64,000 bases of DNA from Odontesthes bonariensis. Lineage: Eukaryota > Chordata > Actinopteri > Atheriniformes > Atherinopsidae. The stretch lies in assembly GCF_027942865.1 (NCBI RefSeq), contig NC_134509.1, positions 24,610,697 through 24,674,696 of the forward strand, read 5' to 3'. Shown here piece by piece: positions 40,301-53,000 of the stretch (its first letter is position 1; every line of letters starts with the position of its first letter). The notes below the pieces were generated by a model. The model ran no database searches. It was not told the DNA's origin and saw nothing but the letters and a program-made list of their open reading frames with translations. The position numbers and the translations under genes are program-made.

Positions 40301-43300
40301 TACCAAAAAAAGACAGCGTGCTACTAAAGACAGGCGTGACACTTTTGTCACTTTTTTTCACTCACCCTGATGGTGCGCACCAGCTGTGCAACTCTCTCGG
40401 TCCTCAGCAGCCTGCGAGTCAGAAAGCCCCTCACGGCTGCTGCCAGCAGGGGGCGGTAGCGCTGTGAGAGAGGGCTGAGGGGCTGACGAAGAGGAGGGGG
40501 AGAACAGTAGATGAGCGGGGTGAATAATGAAGACCAGAGGGGAAGGGAGAGGAGAATTCTAATTCCATCAATGACAACCAATTAATTTCCCTCCCAGCTT
40601 CTCAAGGTCCTTTGTCGGCATCTGTTTAGAGCATCACAGCAAGTGGACTCACAGCTCATCATTAAGATAGGAAGTAATAAACAGAACAATAAGCTGCGGA
40701 TGTGCTGTCACTCACTTGTTGATTCAAGAGCCGCTGCATTAAAGGGACATGCTTGTTCAACAAATTAAGTCTAACTGGAGCTGAGCTGCTGTGCTGGTAA
40801 ATATATCAGAAGACAATAACACATGATTGATCCTGATTAGGATTAAAACAAAGAGGAAGCATCCTTTCAACGAGCGAGTCGGCCAACTGGTTGTTTTTAA
40901 AAATCATGCAGATAAAAGGGAAAGCAGGGCAGGATTTTTTCTGTGTGTGTGTGTCACTGATTACTGAACAAATATGGAAATACCAGAGAGAGGGCGGAGA
41001 AGGTCAACGTCTCCCCGAGACGAGAGCTCGACATGGAGCAAGGGAAGGACATGTTCTGGAGGAGACTGTAACGTGCTGCCAACGCCTGAGAGACGGGAGA
41101 AAGGGTTTAGAGGTGTGTGTGTGCCGGCACAGGTGCGTACATTTGGGAGCAGACGAGGATGGGAAATATTTAATTGGAGAGGACAGCAAATGAAGCAGGA
41201 GTAAGAAATAAATTGAGGGTAGAGAGAAAGATTGGGAGGGATGGGGCAGAGGGACGAAACGGGAAATTGATTCAGGAAGTGAGTGAAAACAGAGTTATGA
41301 GACACAACAAAGAGAGGGATGGGGGAGACAGAGAGAGAGAAAAAAAGGGAGGGACTCATTAGTGGTGGTACTCAGCGGGACAATCTGGCATTTTACCACA
41401 GACACTCATGAATTAAACAAATTATCCTTTCCTTTTCTGTGTCGATTCCATCATTCCCCTCCTCCCTCCGCCACAGAGCCCAGCCAGCTCGCTCTCATCA
41501 CATCACAAGTGATGGAAGGACAGAGGCGGGTCAAAAGGAGACGTTTTTATTAGGCAGCTTATTCTAACTGCATTGTTGTAAAGGATACGTAAATTAAACA
41601 GAGTCGGTGATTAAGCAGGGCGAGGACACCGGCCAAGAACAAATACAGACACAAGCTGAAGAATCATGAACTGGCTGCCAGAGAACAGCAGGCGTCCTTG
41701 AAGCCTTGCATGTGCACGGACACACACGCAAAGAAGCAGGCGACCGTGCCAGCTCGCCTTTTAGGGATCTAATGAAACATTTATGGTAGAATCCCCTTTT
41801 TTTTCCAGCTGGGGGGAGAGTTTGAAGGTCTCTTGTAATGAACAGATGTCTGTAGTCTGCCCACGACCCAGGTGCACACTCTAACAGGTGTGGCGACAAC
41901 GTGCGTGTGCACTTTCAAATGTCCTCAAAGAAACATTTGGGGTCAGAATTAAGCCATTGCTCCGTGAATCAGTTAGAAACTCTCGCAGCCTATTCTCATT
42001 TTGAAAAGATGGGCACAGATATTCTCAAAGGTGACTTTGGGTGAGGTAAAAAACCTTGGCAGTGTGAATTATGGCTGCCGTGCTGGAATTACGTCGTGCA
42101 AGATCTGTACAGCAATAAGTGATGCAATCTAATGTAAGAAGCAGACCAATGGGAAGGAAGGATTATCAATGACTGTTTTTACATTAGCTAGTCTCAGAGT
42201 AAATGTTTGCTTCTTCTGGTTATTCAAACCCTATTCATGACACTCACGAGCAAAGCAAGAATAAACCTATTAGCAGGTCAAAAATGAGACTTAAAAGGTA
42301 AATGAAGCCATGTTTTTATTCAAATAACTCCAGAACAAAGCTTTTAGATCCTGTGTCTGATCACAGAGACAGGATTCGTATCATTTCGTTTCATCAAACA
42401 CTGATTTCTGGCAACAGAACTGACTCAAAATAAGAGCGCCTATGTTCAGCAGCCTGTGACCACAACTGAGTGGGAAGTTAAGTGTTGCTTTTCATATTCT
42501 TGCTTTGCAACATTGTTTATCAAAGTCTAACAAAGCTAATAACATTTCCTGACAGGTGTATAAATACCGATAAGAAATGATTTTATTCTCGCTGTACATG
42601 TTGTCTTGTAAGACCTTCTAACTCCATCCGTAAGCTATAGCAGTACTTCCTCTTTTAGAGATTTTGGTTGTTTTAGTCTGTTTTTTTTTTGTTTTTTTTA
42701 CCTCGATGTCTCAAGACGTTTCACTGATAAAATTTACCAAAAATCTGATGCCATATCAGATTTCTTCGTTTGCGTCCACAAAACTTTCCATCGCTGATAT
42801 GACAGCTGTTATGCATCCTTATGGTCAATAGAGAACAAATGAGCTGCAGTGCATACCTAAAATATACCAGATTAATTTGCACGCAGCCAACAGAGATTAA
42901 GATCACAGCAGTACTGTCAGATAAAGCATTAAACACCTGCCACCCACTTATTTTGGTCTCCCACATATATATCCAGATTTTCTTTGTCAGTTTCAGATCT
43001 GTAATCCTAATAACATTTAATTGTTCACAAAATATTACCAAAACTCCATCCCAGAGTCTCACCTGTAGCAGCTCCTCCTGCTGTTTCCTGTGCTCGTCTT
43101 GCAGGGCTCTGACCTGAGCAGCATGGGCCTGTTTCAGCTGCTCTTGTTTGTCCCTCTGGCTGTCATGGCCTTCATACCAACGCACAGCAGCTGAGGAAAA
43201 TAAACATAGTAATATGCAGTCAAGTGAAAATTAGCTGTTGGTAGAACAAGGTTCTTTCAGCAGAGGAATGCAGAAATTTTGAAGGCTTGTCTTACAGCGA

Positions 43301-46300
43301 ATGAGCACAAATAGAACTTAAATAGGCATCGTACAGTGTCTTACTTGAAAGAGGAAACAGAATCTGATCTGTAATATTCAATAATGTTATTTTAAACATA
43401 TTTTTCTGTATGAGAGAGAAATCTAAGAAGAACCTGTTACCCTGCATACCCTCACGTCTGTGCAGCTTATATTTGGCCCTTTCGCTGTCCTGCTCTTACC
43501 TCTTGGTGTGCTGGAGTTTGGTCTGACCACGGAGTCTGCACCTTTGATCACATCTTCATTCCTTTCCTGCATCTCCTCCATCACATGCATGAGCAGCCTC
43601 CTTTTGACCTTTAATTTTCCTCCCTGATCCCCCCCCTCGCTCTCTGGAGTCAGATGTTTCTCCTGACAAAGATTACTTTGTGAGCCCAGGCCAGATTCAG
43701 ACCCGTCCAGGAGCCAAAGACCAGATGGCGTGTCCACATCATACGACTGATTAAGAGATGGTGATTGGATAGAGCGCTGACCTTCAACGCTCATGTCCCT
43801 CCGTCTTTCCACAGGATGCTTACTTGTATCTGAAAGTACTGACAAGTCCGAATGAGCCATGCTTTCAGATGGCATATTTCTGAATATGTTGGGGATGAGC
43901 ATCTGCTGTGCGACAGACAGGATGTTTTTTACCGGAAGCTGATGCTTTCTGCAGCTTCCACTTTGAGCATAACGCTTAGCTAAGCCTTCCTTTCCTTTTT
44001 CTTCCTCTGGAGCTGAGGTTTTCACCTGTTTGGTCTCATTTAATTTCAGCCTGTCAGCTTCCTTCTCCTGATCTGAGAGGACATCCTCTCCGTCACTGAC
44101 GCTTGGTTCAGACCCTGAATCTTCATGAATGTTTTCTACATTGATGAGTGGCTGTCTTCTCAGCCTTTCCCTGGACTCCACATCACCCCCTTGCTTGTCC
44201 TCCCCACAGTTGAAGAAATCATTCTGACCACGCTGAGTGGACAGGTCCTTTTCGGTTTGCTCAGGGTGCTTGATGCCTTTGAAACTTGACACACTTTGCA
44301 TGTTGCTGTCAGGCTGGCAGTGATTATCTAAGTTTTCTTTAACTGTGGACTCCAGATCTGAGATCAGCACCTTAAGGCTGGACAGGTTTGACTCGAGTCG
44401 ATCTATGTGCTGTGAACTTTTGGCTAATACACTTGTAACATCCCCCTCAACCATGAGATTCACAGCTGAAGGAGATGTGAGACTGTTTTGATGTCTGAGG
44501 TTAACTTCTTTGACCTCATCTTCAGTAACGTGACGACTGACAACAAGTTTTCCTCCTGAGGTCTCTGCCCCTTCAGCCGCCTGTCCATCTTTGAGACTAC
44601 CTTTGCTTTTGCAGTGAACAGGACTCCGACAGAAGTTAGGGGTTGGAACGGTGCGATATTTCCCTTCTCCTTTATAAAAACCTGTAAGGGAGGTGGTCCT
44701 GTTAAAGGCATCGTGGACAAGAGAGATTTCTGGTGACATGGGCTGTTGCTGGATGAAGGCACTGATTTGTTTAGGCTTTGTTGTGAACTCTTGAGAACTG
44801 TTCAGCGTATTATTTTTTAAGGTTGTTTCTTCTTCAGCACTTGTCCCTTTCTTGGTATTTTCATCTGCTGGTACATGTGTGCTTTCAGTTTTGAGGTTGG
44901 TCTTTTTCCATGTGACCTCACTCTCAGTCACCCCCTCATTCTCCAAGGATTTCTGTGGCGACGTTTCCAGTGATGGGACAAAAGTGCCGCTCCTCTCTTT
45001 AGTTTTCTTCCCTGCCGCAGTCACAGTGCCCTTGTACGGGAATTCGTCATTCTCCTTATCAGAGAGGCTCTGCTCCTCCGTCTGTCCTCTTGGCTGTTCT
45101 TGGGTTCTCTCTTGGATTTTACTGTTTTTGGCTCGGTTCCTAAATATCCGCTGGCGCCGTCGATACTCCTGAGATTTCTTCAACAAGGCCTGGAGGCTCA
45201 GAGGATAAAGCTCCTCTGATGTCTTTGTGTCTGCTTTGTCGATCTGGATGTCAACTGGTTCTGGTTCACTGCGACTTTGCTGAACATGCAGTTCTGTTAT
45301 CAGACAGTGCGGAGTGCTTAATATCTGTGATAACTCTGGATTGTCTAAAAAGTTAACTGATCCCTCATTTCTGTCTGCATTTTCATGGTTGGCAGGGTCA
45401 AGGATGGCCGTAAAAGGACTCTTATCCTCATGCTGCATCCTGTGCAGAGATGTTTCTGCTGATGCGTGGTCACATATCACTGAATCATCCTGAAATGAGA
45501 TATGGCAAATGTCTTTTACTCCCATTAGGTTATTACAAAAAGATGACTCCAGTCCACTCCTTTCCAATTCCTCTCCATCAATGGGAGGGTGGTTAATAAT
45601 ATCTGGCATCTTGGCGATTGCATTTGAGATGCTGTGAAGGAAAAAGCTATCCACGGCATAAGCCTCCTCAGAGGGACCAACACAGTGGCTCTCGCCTCCT
45701 GAGTCACTCTCTCCAGAGACTGCGGTGGTGTTTTCAACATTCTCATAGGTCACATAACCTGAGGACAATGCGTGATGATTCGCACCGTTGAAGGAACATG
45801 GCTGTGATCCTTGTTGGATGTCAGGTTGGTCAATAAGGCATTCTTCATGGTAACTATGCTGAGGTGACACATAAGAAGCAAAGAAGGCACTGTATGTAGT
45901 GGAGGTCATGGGAGGAAGAGATGCACCATTATTCAGTTTCCTTTCAGGTGTTGGTGAAGGATTTTCTTTTGTTCCATCGAAAACGTCACCGTGACCTGCC
46001 GATCTGCTGCTGGCGTCGTGCTGATGCGAAGAATCTGCCTTGATCTCCGACTCTTGAAGCAACTGCTCGAGTGTTGGCGTCTTCCTCAGCTGCAAAATCA
46101 CGGCCATAAAAAAGTCATGACATAAGAGAAAATGTCTTTTTATATGTCATTAAAACCAGGTGAGACATTTCAAAACTCCACAAAGCTATACACAACCTAT
46201 TTTAACTTAATTATTCAATTCTTGAACTATATTACCCTCTCAATTCCTCATTAAGACTTGAGTTTTAAAGTCTGTGTAAAGCAAAGTCAGCGATTTGCCA

Positions 46301-47586
46301 CCCGACACATTATATATGTAATAAAACAATCTGATCTTGAGTATTAAAGACAACCTGTCCTCCACAGTAGACAGTTAAAAATATTTATTTCTGCACTTTC
46401 CTTTTCATTTAAAACATTTTTATCTTGATTTTGACATGTGCTGTACGAGTAAAAAACACTTTCACACAACATCTGTTAAGACGACAGCATTCAGACACCG
46501 ATCACTTTAACCTTTATGTTCCTCCCAGATTCACTCAGACATGCCTGAAAAAGTGGCTTAAAGAACCACAGTGCTCGAGTTATATTTGCCACTGACACAA
46601 GATATGACAGCCCACTAGTAAAATATAGTATAAATATACTGATAGACTCAGAGTCCTCTCAAAACAACATTTAATGTCCCCGTAGCTGTGCAAAACATAG
46701 TTTGAATAGTGCGTTTATGAAGTCATTACTGTGTTTATCTGTCCATGAATGTCGACTGCAGCAGTTCAGTTCACACTTGTGCTGTTGAAAGTGACCAGGT
46801 TTGACCTGATCATAATGCCTCTACAAAATGTTGCAGAAAAGCATCAGGAGAGTAATTCACACCTGTCACGTTCAGTGTGAAAAGGGCTTGAGAAAATACC
46901 ATCTGAAGATGTCTATACTTCTTTAAAACAAGGTGTAAAAGCACTCTTTTTAACACAGACTCAAACAGGCTTTCAGAAACAGAACACAACTTTTGCCTAA
47001 TTTTAGGTTTGATAACTTGATAGCTGACAACATTACCTGAATGCTGTGCAGGATAGTTTGTACGTAGGTCATTCGGGGATCTTCTTTCGACTTTCTGTGG
47101 CCCACAGCTTTCTGTACTTCATCTCTGTGTCGCCGCATCTCAGCTTTCTGTTTCTCTGAGAGCTGAAATAACAGAAACCAAACATGGGTTGCCTTAAATG
47201 AGTCACAGGGCTGAGAGAAGTGATGCTTTCATTGTAAGTTTCTGCTCCCATCTTTATATTCAGTTATGTTCAAGCAACAGCTCACATATCCCTTGTTTAT
47301 GTAAAACGATATTTAATGAATTTTAGCTGCATTTCATGAACACTACCAGTGCAGTTCGTGTGTCTACTCAACACAAAGGCTTTAAATAGTGTTTACGTCT
47401 GTTAAAAGGCTCAGATATGATGACAGTTATAAAACTTTGTTTTTTTACCAGCGGAGGGAGGATGGGCCGTCCATAGAAGCGGATGAGAGAGGATGTAGAC
47501 GAAGGTCTACAGAGTTCCTCCTCATCCCTCTTACTTTTCCTCAGCTGGGAAAGGCGATGCTGCACAAACTTATCATAGTCCTCCAT
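37363..47586 (-). CDS. ccp110: Centriolar coiled-coil protein CP110, 9 recognised coding exons
   Basis: Caps the distal end of centrioles, with CEP97, and restrains cilium assembly and centriole elongation. Exons in reading order: 47449-47586, 47037-47162, 43500-46089 (a 2590-base exon), 43063-43190, 40366-40482, 40135-40236, 39529-39645, 37731-37813, 37363-37522. Phases join, giving 1186 codons plus stop (human: 1012 aa). Matches to human CP110: N-terminal MEDYDKF and SLIRFYGRPIL, SLQALLKKSQEYRRR near 385-402, KSYDV-like SYDVDTPS, KVKRRL at 915-920 (cyclin-binding RxL type), the basic RGFLTRRLLRTERV segment, and RKSLERKR near the C-terminus. KEN boxes occur at 129-131 and 433-435, which fits a cell-cycle-degraded protein. 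The human segment between the coiled coil and the GFLTRRL region is not found; exons 4 and 5 are both phase 0, so it may be lost or its exon missed. Confidence 0.9.
38081..39040. mobile_element. hAT transposon with BED-finger fragment in ccp110 intron 7
   Basis: Inverted termini TAGGGCTGCACGACAATG (left) and ATTGTGCAGCCCTA (right) enclose 960 bp. The 8-bp flanks are CCCACAGG and CCCACATA, a target duplication with two changes. The minus-strand frame at 38218-38523 reads KRNLFSHLKTRHKVQYGE-like sequence, the C-terminal half of a BED zinc finger of hAT transposases (HLxxxH). The catalytic domain is deleted. The changed duplication suggests it is older than the hAT copy at 14548. Confidence 0.8.
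39930..40018 (+). repeat. Short LINE-type tail in ccp110 intron 6
   Basis: A segment ending CCTCCGGGATCAATAAAGTT, then TTCTGATTCTGAT. An AATAAAG followed by CTGATT repeats is a typical 3' terminus of a fish non-LTR element, here strongly 5'-truncated. It resembles the tail type of LINE A in sirt7. Confidence 0.5.
40442..40460 (+). promoter_or_regulatory. CTCF-like motif inside ccp110 exon 5
   Basis: GCCAGCAGGGGGCGGTAGC on the plus strand fits the CTCF core, but it lies in coding sequence for a conserved segment (RYRPLLAA). The match may therefore be a by-product of codon use. Confidence 0.25.
40483..43062 (-). other. ccp110: ccp110 intron 4, no missing exon found
   Basis: 2580 bases between exons 4 and 5. 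I looked for the segment that follows the coiled coil in human CP110 and saw no coding block with good splice borders. The part at 40974-41350 is purine-rich (GA) on the plus strand. Confidence 0.4.
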
Positions 47587-48002
47587 TACATTTCATGTGC
47601 ACACGGTAAAAAGTAACGCTGGGTAGTTACAGGGCAGCGAGTTAAGATTTGCTAACGTTAGCTCTCAGGTTGTAACACTGGCTAGCGGCTAATTAACTTA
47701 GCTAGCATAACGGTAGCTGTCGACAGTTTGTTTCGCCTTTATGCCAAACTGCTGTGGTCACAATATGTTAAAAGTCTGAAACTGCACAGGTAGAGCAGTT
47801 TTCAAAGTTTTATATACGGAAAGCAGCAACATAAAGACTGGCTAACAACTAAACAAAAAGTATCCACCGTGATGGATCAGTGTTTACATTTTTTACCCGC
47901 CTCTCCTCCCGGAGCAACAGACGGCGACAGTTGGAGACCGCTGAGAGGCTCACAAACCCCGGACTGGAGTCAGAGACGGATTCTACGGTGTCCAAGAGGT
48001 AT

Positions 48003-48360
48003 ACAACTACAAAAACGAAAAACATATCCATAAAACACAACAAAAAAAACAAAAATGTAGCCACAAAACCAAAAAACACGACAACAAAACCCAAAGCATA
48101 TTCACAAAACCCAAAAACGCAACAACAAAATCAAAAACAAACAAATAAAACCAAAAAAATCCAGTCACATTGACAAAAAGCAAAAAAAAAAACAATACCA
48201 AAAACGTGACAAAATGTCTTAAAATAGAAAACAGAAAAACAAAACCACAGACATATTCACAAACACAACAACAAAAACAAAAAACACAACAACAAAAACA
48301 AAAACAAAAACAAAAAAAACACAACATAAAACCAAAAACATTAAAAAACTAATCAAAAAC
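48003..48360. repeat. Degenerate A/C-only low-complexity tract
   Basis: About 360 bases in which the plus strand is almost entirely A and C, built from words such as ACAACAAAA, CCAAAAACA and CAAAAACAAAAA, with only a few G and T. The opposite open frame (F, C, V and L rich) is a by-product of this composition. Confidence 0.85.
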
Positions 48361-48797
48361 ACAACAATGGGTGGCTGGATGGATATTTAAGAAAACACTA
48401 CAAAATCTACGAAAAAATCACAGCAGTTGAGAAACACTAAAACACTCCAGAAAACCTTTCAGGAAAACCTGGAACACTTTTACAAAACAGAAGACATTTG
48501 AAAAAAAGAGACAAACAACAAACTTTCAAAATACACAATATATTTTATCTTATTTATTCAATCATTAATTTATCCAATTACCCAGTGTTGTCCTTTTTAC
48601 AACCTTTTTCAACAAATACACCCATTTTAAAAGCTGATGTGTCACATTCAGCATCTTGAATGCACCCCTGCCGGAAAGCCACTGCCATGGCTTTGTCATT
48701 TGACTTCTCACACACCTGGAAGTATTCAGTGGACACAGACACAGCAGTGAGAGGTATGTTTTAGTTAGTTTTTTAAAGAGACAAAGTGTTGACTTTT

Positions 48798-48903
48798 TAA
48801 TATATATATATATATATTCACACACACAAAATGATGTAAATACATATACATGTATACCTATGTAAATATATATATATGTGTATATATATATGTATATATA
48901 TTT
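48798..48903. repeat. TA-rich microsatellite cluster
   Basis: Several runs of TA repeats separated by CACACA and ATGTATAC spacers. It could be length-variable or form cruciforms. Confidence 0.8.
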
Positions 48904-50069
48904 ATGGAGGACTTTTGTCTGCCCTGCCTTCCTGGATTTGAAACCTTTGTTCAGCAGTTGGTAAAACAGGATGATCTTTATCATTCTGGTATCCGTTTTA
49001 GATGATTTAAGTGAGACTTTCTTCCTGTTTTAGGGATTCAGCTGTTATTCTCTGTTTTGTTTTGTTCAGGATCTTAGCCAATTCTTCCATTTTTATTGTG
49101 ACTTCATGAACAGTATCTATTTATTTAATGGATGTAGTTTTTCATTTTGTGAGTTTTTTATTTTTTATTTTTTATTTTTTTGCTGATCAAATGTGATTCA
49201 TTCTAACTAGTTTAATCTTGAAGAATAAACTTTGGAGTGAAAATCCAATCATGTCTTTATTCCGCACTCAGCTAATGAGTGCAACAATGTTGGTTGAACT
49301 CAGAAACATGTTAAACAGTCACCTTCATCCATCAATAACATTACTATAAAACAAGCTTTTATAATTAATTAAATACAGTGTACAATAAAGTGCTAATTTA
49401 TTTTAAATCCAGTGCAAGAGGAACAAGCTCTGAAGATATCCCGATGCTCCCAACAGATTTGGCAAAGATACAAACATGTGGTATATAAATAATACAAAAG
49501 AATTGGGGTGGGTGATTCTACTAAAAATAGATTACATTTAATTTTAAGTTTTTAATATCGAAACAAATCAATTTCTTGTCTAAACTGTATTAACAGATTT
49601 GGTAATTTAACTCAAACACTGTCTATGTTTACTTCAAAGTTACAGAACAAACAGTTTCATTTGTTTGAATGAGAAGATTTAAGTAAAAGATTTTTGATTA
49701 AATTGGAAGTCGGCATCATCATTCCTGCACTGGAGTTGCATCAGTGCGCATCACTGCAGATATTTTAACTTAATAACAAACCACAGAAGTTTTGGTATTG
49801 CAGTGTTTGTATGGTGTCATGCTTCTGAATTATGACTCGTATTTAAAAAGAGACGACGTATAGATGTAAGTATGTTGAATTAAAAGCATAAAGTGATTTC
49901 ATGTTGTAAAAATGTATATATATATATATATATATATTTGGCAACAAGCTAGTGCAAATGATCTTTTCAGATGAAGCGTAAAGGTTTATTTTACCTATTG
50001 CACCGTTAGCCTAGTTTCCTATTAATGAACACTTGTGCTAAAATCCATTAATATGGCATCACAATTGCA

Positions 50070-53000
50070 CAAATTGGGTTTTAAAACATGTTTATTGGTC
50101 ATATACAAAATAAAGTAAGCTGTTTTTCAACAAACGTATAGTATATACATTAATAAATTAAAAGATGCATCATACCCATGATGAAACAGTTAATTTCATG
50201 ATTACCAATACCTTGTCATCAGCACTACCAACAGATTTAAAAACAAAACAAAAAAAAGTACAATAATTTAGTTGATAAATACTTACAAAGCCTGTCACAT
50301 TATAAGGTTTTTCCCATAGAAAGTACTGTTGTCGAATAATTTATTACACCCCATACAGAAATATTACAAAACACAGACTTTCTTATTACAAGGGCTTTTC
50401 TGAATAGGTTTACGTCACCTCCATACAAACGCTTTACGTCTCTGTAGCTTTAAATCGACCAAAGTTTACTTTCATGAACAGAAAAAAAAAACAAAAAAAC
50501 TCCCGGCTTCGATGAGCTGCTCACCGGCGGTCAAAAAAAAAAAAAAAAAAAAGTTACATGGGGTCAAATTAAAGAGGGAAACTGTTCCAAACAAAAGCAA
50601 AAATAAGCCAATGATAGCTGAAATCTGTGGAAAAATATGTTCATTAGAAGTTGTTTAACTGGCATGGGGGAGCAGAGAGGAAGAGGCAGCAGCATACGGG
50701 GTAACTTGAGATGCATAAATGAACGTTATGAGTGATGAAAACACCAAACAGACGATCAAAGGAATTCTTGCTTCATTTACTTTCATTGATCTGGATCAGT
50801 GTTGGGTGAAAGGGCTTTTAGAGTCCAGTGGTGTGATTCACTAGACAGGAAAACAACTAAATGACTACATACCGATTGGCCAAGCAGCAAGATAAGGAGT
50901 TAATGATTTGCGTCTTCTAGAAGAATTGGAAGGTTTGAGGAAGGGCTTGGTTAAGAGTTTTATCAGATGTGCCTCCACCACCTCTGTCTCAGCCCCTGTA
51001 AATTATTTATAGGATTGAGTTCGAGCGGTCGCTCTGGTTTGTGATGAAACGTCTTATCGTGAGGAGGGTATGACCCCTGTACACGCAGCGGAAAATAAGG
51101 TCAACGCGTCTTACAGCTCATAAACTCCAGTATGAATAACCACCAAGCTGGCCCGTCCGATTATCAGTGAAGGTGAGCGCTGTCAGCTGATCGTGTCTTC
51201 TGTAATATTTAACTTCATTTGTGTAAAGAGCCCACACAACGCTTCACACTGGAGGACAAAAATAGCAATTCTCAGCTCACTCTGAGCTGATGTGACAGCT
51301 ACGTGACATTTCCATTGGGTCTTCCTCTCAGTGGGAAGTAGATTTAAAAAGAAAGAAAAAAAGAAATGCGATCATTTCCATTGGTCACATTTGTTTGGTG
51401 AAACTGAGTAAAAGCCACAACACATAAGCTTAATTTAAACAGAGGTAACGTCTATAAGATATTATTTAACCTGGTCACACAGTGTTGTACCTGCTTTCAT
51501 GAAAACAGACAACCTGACCAAAACGAGTACGCTAGCATTACGTCTCTTGTGGCAGGAGTTCTTGTTTTGGCCTCCACAGTTTGGATAATTAGACATTTTT
51601 GCTTACACAGTATGTATCCTTTGCAAACCCGAAGGAGCAGGAAAATACAGAGTCGGATGAAACGGAGGCACAAACAGTCGTACAGTTTCACACAACCTGG
51701 TTCTATGTTACATGACCACACACACTCACACAGGACTTGCCAGAGAAAAACAACATTGAACAGAGAAATATATAAAACAGATAGGAAGCATCAGAGTGAC
51801 GGGGAGAAAAAACATTTCCACAGAGTCAGCAGATAATCAAATAAGGGGATTCATTTTAAATAAAGCAGGGTATGTTTGTTTTTTTGTAAATACGGTGGAA
51901 ATGCATAAATGTACTGGGTGTGCAGTTTAAATCTGCTTGTAGCTGAACACCACCGAGTATATTACTGCGATAAGTCCTTTTCATTTGACATCTGGAGCTC
52001 TCTGGGCTCGCATTTGATTCAAGAGAAATCACTTAACCTTTGCTCACTGTTCAAATTCTACTTGAAATGTTCTGTAAAGATGACGAAAAATGTACTAATC
52101 ATGCTAACTGCACAGCAGTAGGACAGCTAACCCAGTTTCCGTCACAGTGGTGTGGCGTTCAGGTAAAAGGCTGCACGAATGTGATTTCTCACCAGTTTTT
52201 CTCACCGGTTCAGTAAATGTCCACTTTAAATCAGGTTCAAAATGTTTGAGGCAACCATACTCGAAAAGGTAAACTTCGCTCTCTGACAGATAGGCCATTA
52301 AATAGCAGAATATACTTTTCACTTTATAAAACACCATATACAATAACAAATGTCATTTTAACTTCCCTGACACTTGCAGAACAGCTCAAAAACAAATACA
52401 AGAACAACATTAAATACACATAAAATGTACACAGCAAAAAAAAAAAAAAAAAGTCCTACTACAAAAATAAGTTATTGGAGGAGCGGTTGTGATGCAGCCA
52501 TGAAGCCCTGTAGTTGAGTTTCACATCTCTGTTACACTGTCAGATGACCCGAATACGCAACATCCCGAAGCCTGTGAAGTTAACCATAACACCTCTGCAA
52601 CAACGAGCCCCGGACACCGTCCGCAAATGGGTCAGCTGAAGGGAATTTTAAATTCATAGCTCATAGGTGCAGATTAACAAATGATCTGTTGCGTCTGCAG
52701 TGCGGGAGCTGAGCGATGGGCCACAAAGATTTGATGATAAGAGAACGAGTGCAGTTACCCACTGTGTCATCATCTGCTTCGGCCCGAAATCAAACACAGC
52801 TCAAAGTCACATCCATGAAAAAGTGAACACTAAATTACCTCGTCACGTACCTACACAGCACACCAAATGCTAGTCCACCGTTACACACACGTGCCTATTC
52901 ACTAGGGAAAGAAACAAAGCTATTCAGTAGTTAAGCCACTTTTGGTACAATTGCAAAATAGAGAGATACTGTATATCAAACAGATTTTGTAATACCTTTG

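Larger units (their letters stand above)
47587..50070. other. ccp110-mafg intergenic region
   Basis: The first 300 bases hold the ccp110 5' flank, with a cluster of GCTAGC/GTTAGC words at 47652-47720. The rest is repeats: a nearly G-free A/C tract, a TA-rich tract and an (AT)n run at 49915-49937. No gene is recognised. Confidence 0.5.

Noticed and set aside
40961-41359. 132-codon minus-strand frame as the missing ccp110 exon
   Set aside because: Ser/Pro/Leu-rich sequence opposite a GA tract, with no resemblance to CP110 and no matching splice borders.
48007-48352. Opposite Phe/Cys/Val-rich and Lys/Thr/Gln-rich frames
   Set aside because: Direct products of the A/C-only tract.
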